This document shows, piece by piece, positions 5,077 through 5,254 of a DNA stretch of 5,254 nt (position 1 is the first letter of the stretch; each line of letters begins with the position of its first letter). The translations under genes and the position numbers were made by a program. The DNA is from JAAFIP01 sp043721235. GTDB lineage: Bacteria; Pseudomonadota; Gammaproteobacteria; Burkholderiales; Burkholderiaceae_C. The notes beneath the pieces are model-generated. The model saw nothing but the letters and a program-made list of their open reading frames with translations, searched no databases and was not told the origin of the DNA. The stretch spans positions 1 through 5,254 of the forward strand of contig JAYSRE010000021.1 in NCBI GenBank assembly GCA_043721235.1, in the 5' to 3' direction.

Positions 5077-5254
5077 ATGAAAATAGCTGTATTAGGTATT
5101 GGGCTGATGGGTTGGCCCATCGCGCGCCGCTTGTGCCAAGCAGGCCACACCGTACATGCCTACAACCGCAGCCGTGCCAAGGCCCAGCAGCTGCTGCCTT
5201 TTGGAGCGCAAGTGTTTGACACGGCTGCCGCCGCTGCAACCGGGGTAGATATGG
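5077..5254 (+). CDS. 3-hydroxyisobutyrate dehydrogenase-like oxidoreductase, 5' part
   Basis: Only the first 59 codons are in the window and the frame is still open at the edge. The protein begins with the beta-strand and glycine-rich loop MKIAVLGIGLMGWPIARRL, the GxGxMGxP dinucleotide-binding signature of the 6-phosphogluconate / 3-hydroxyisobutyrate dehydrogenase family. The second strand ends in VHAYNRS (26-32); Asn-Arg-Ser at this point usually suggests a preference for NADP(H) over NAD(H). Members reduce or oxidise small beta-hydroxyacids such as 3-hydroxyisobutyrate or tartronate semialdehyde; which one cannot be told from this part. The ATG is supported by AAGAG (5068-5072) four bases upstream and by the motif starting right at residue 2. 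It diverges from the hydrolase gene across a 169-bp region with a palindrome and repeats. Confidence 0.88.
   Translation, partial: MKIAVLGIGLMGWPIARRLCQAGHTVHAYNRSRAKAQQLLPFGAQVFDTAAAAATGVDM

Noticed and set aside
1404..5254. A novel defence or multi-gene system
   Set aside because: The genes alternate in strand, all belong to common families, and no nuclease, reverse transcriptase, toxin, transposase or array is present.

Overview
The window (about 5.25 kb, moderately GC-rich genes with a visibly AT-richer stretch at the left end) looks like ordinary chromosomal sequence from a betaproteobacterium, most likely Burkholderiales and perhaps Comamonadaceae. The reasons are the protein styles (a lipoprotein signal ending in LVAC followed by a glycine run, an alpha/beta hydrolase with an HGGYW motif, an SMR pump) and the mixed but GC-leaning codon use. 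The family assignment rests on recollection of protein style, not on a search.

Layout, left to right. Positions 1-347 hold no convincing gene. They contain inverted repeats, a possible promoter, a clear rho-independent terminator (228-259) and a 5' leader whose last hairpin covers the ribosome-binding region of the next gene. A GMP reductase gene of the short, Bacillus-like type (guaC, + strand) fills 348-1325. It converges on a class I SAM-dependent methyltransferase gene (- strand). That gene diverges from a small multidrug resistance (SMR) efflux gene (+ strand). The SMR gene converges on an S41-family (tail-specific) protease predicted to be a lipoprotein (- strand). Upstream of the protease and on the same strand lies an alpha/beta hydrolase of the HGGYW/arylformamidase-like kind, separated by 69 bp that carry a perfect-length 2 x 16 bp tandem repeat and a weak terminator-like hairpin. 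The window ends inside the first 59 codons of a 3-hydroxyisobutyrate dehydrogenase-like NAD(P)-binding oxidoreductase (+ strand), divergent from the hydrolase.

The five complete genes do not form an obvious pathway: strands alternate, and the products cover purine salvage, methylation, cation efflux, periplasmic or outer-membrane proteolysis and ester/amide hydrolysis. I see no phage, transposase, CRISPR array, toxin-antitoxin pair, rRNA or tRNA, and no convincing new multi-gene system. The parts that reward a second look are non-coding: the guaC leader (terminator, possible short RNA, hairpin over the start region), a 12-bp direct repeat that brackets guaC, the tandem repeat downstream of the hydrolase, and the repeat- and palindrome-rich divergent region 4908-5076.
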